Source: Tieghemiomyces parasiticus
Lineage: Eukaryota > Kickxellomycota > Dimargaritomycetes > Dimargaritales > Dimargaritaceae
NCBI GenBank assembly: GCA_027575765.1
Contig: JANBPT010000885.1
Location: 1-20,051 of the forward strand
Direction of reading: 5' to 3'
DNA length: 20,051 bases
Below the pieces are notes generated by a model. That model ran no database searches. It worked only from the letters and a program-made list of their open reading frames with translations, and had not been told where the DNA came from. The translations under genes were made by a program, and so were the position numbers. Of this stretch, positions 19,996 through 20,051 are shown in pieces (the stretch's first letter is position 1; the number at the start of each line of letters is the position of its first letter).

Positions 19996-20051
19996 CGGGG
20001 AGAAGTCGTGGCGGCAAACGCCCGCGCGGCGGACGGCCCGTCGAGCGGCGG

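Larger units (their letters stand above)
18465..20051. other. Non-coding right end with microsatellites and G-rich block
   Basis: No gene was recognised after the casein kinase stop. The first 500 bases are pyrimidine-rich and should include the kinase 3' untranslated region, but no canonical AATAAA was seen. The frame at 19071-19292 begins at a non-ATG codon, ends in a CA microsatellite and matches nothing known. From about 19760 the plus strand is purine-rich with long G runs. The last 40 bases turn very GC-rich, like the coding DNA elsewhere in the window, and may be the edge of another gene. Confidence 0.45.

Noticed and set aside
1..20051. tRNA, rRNA, CRISPR array, operon-like or defence cluster
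   Set aside because: No tRNA T-loop signatures, rRNA core sequences, regularly spaced repeats or co-directional gene clusters were seen. The genes are independently transcribed eukaryotic genes, and no new multi-gene system is supported.

Overview
The window looks like nuclear DNA of a GC-rich, intron-bearing fungus, most likely from an early-diverging lineage. The basis is short GT-AG introns (about 60-180 nt), strong preference for C or G at third codon positions, AATAAA-type poly(A) signals, and a protein set that fits a fungus: an Ssz1-type atypical Hsp70 and a casein kinase 1 of the Hrr25/delta-epsilon class. Mediator subunit 25, which budding and fission yeast lack, points away from those yeasts. 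The exact lineage cannot be fixed from the sequence alone.

Layout from left to right: (1) 120-690 holds a decayed mariner-family transposase with frameshifts and stops, followed by about 1 kb without a recognisable gene. (2) An NXT1/p15-like mRNA export factor (minus, 1703-2122) diverges from a three-exon MED25 gene (plus, 2583-5511). (3) A six-exon uridine phosphorylase gene (minus, 5696-7304) converges on MED25. (4) About 3 kb (7305-10405) has no recognisable gene and only weak relic-like reading frames. (5) A seven-exon classical short-chain dehydrogenase/reductase lies at 10406-11981 (minus). (6) A probable terminal exon of an unidentified plus-strand gene ends at 12886 and has a poly(A) signal behind it. 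(7) An intronless SSZ1 gene lies at 13130-14710 (minus). (8) A long, pyrimidine-rich upstream region (14711-16964) leads into an intronless casein kinase 1 gene (16965-18464). (9) The last 1.6 kb is non-coding, with microsatellites, homopolymers and a strong G-quadruplex motif.

The genes are ordinary, independently transcribed eukaryotic housekeeping or metabolic genes: mRNA export, transcription, pyrimidine salvage, NAD(P)-linked oxidoreduction, ribosome-associated chaperoning and signalling. I see no operon-like or defence-like system. The exon structures of uridine phosphorylase and the dehydrogenase were worked out by hand; every junction keeps phase and restores family motifs. The points most worth attention are MED25 with both its VWA and ACID domains (and a possible VWA-only splice form), the orphan exon at about 12.6-12.9 kb, and the mariner relic.
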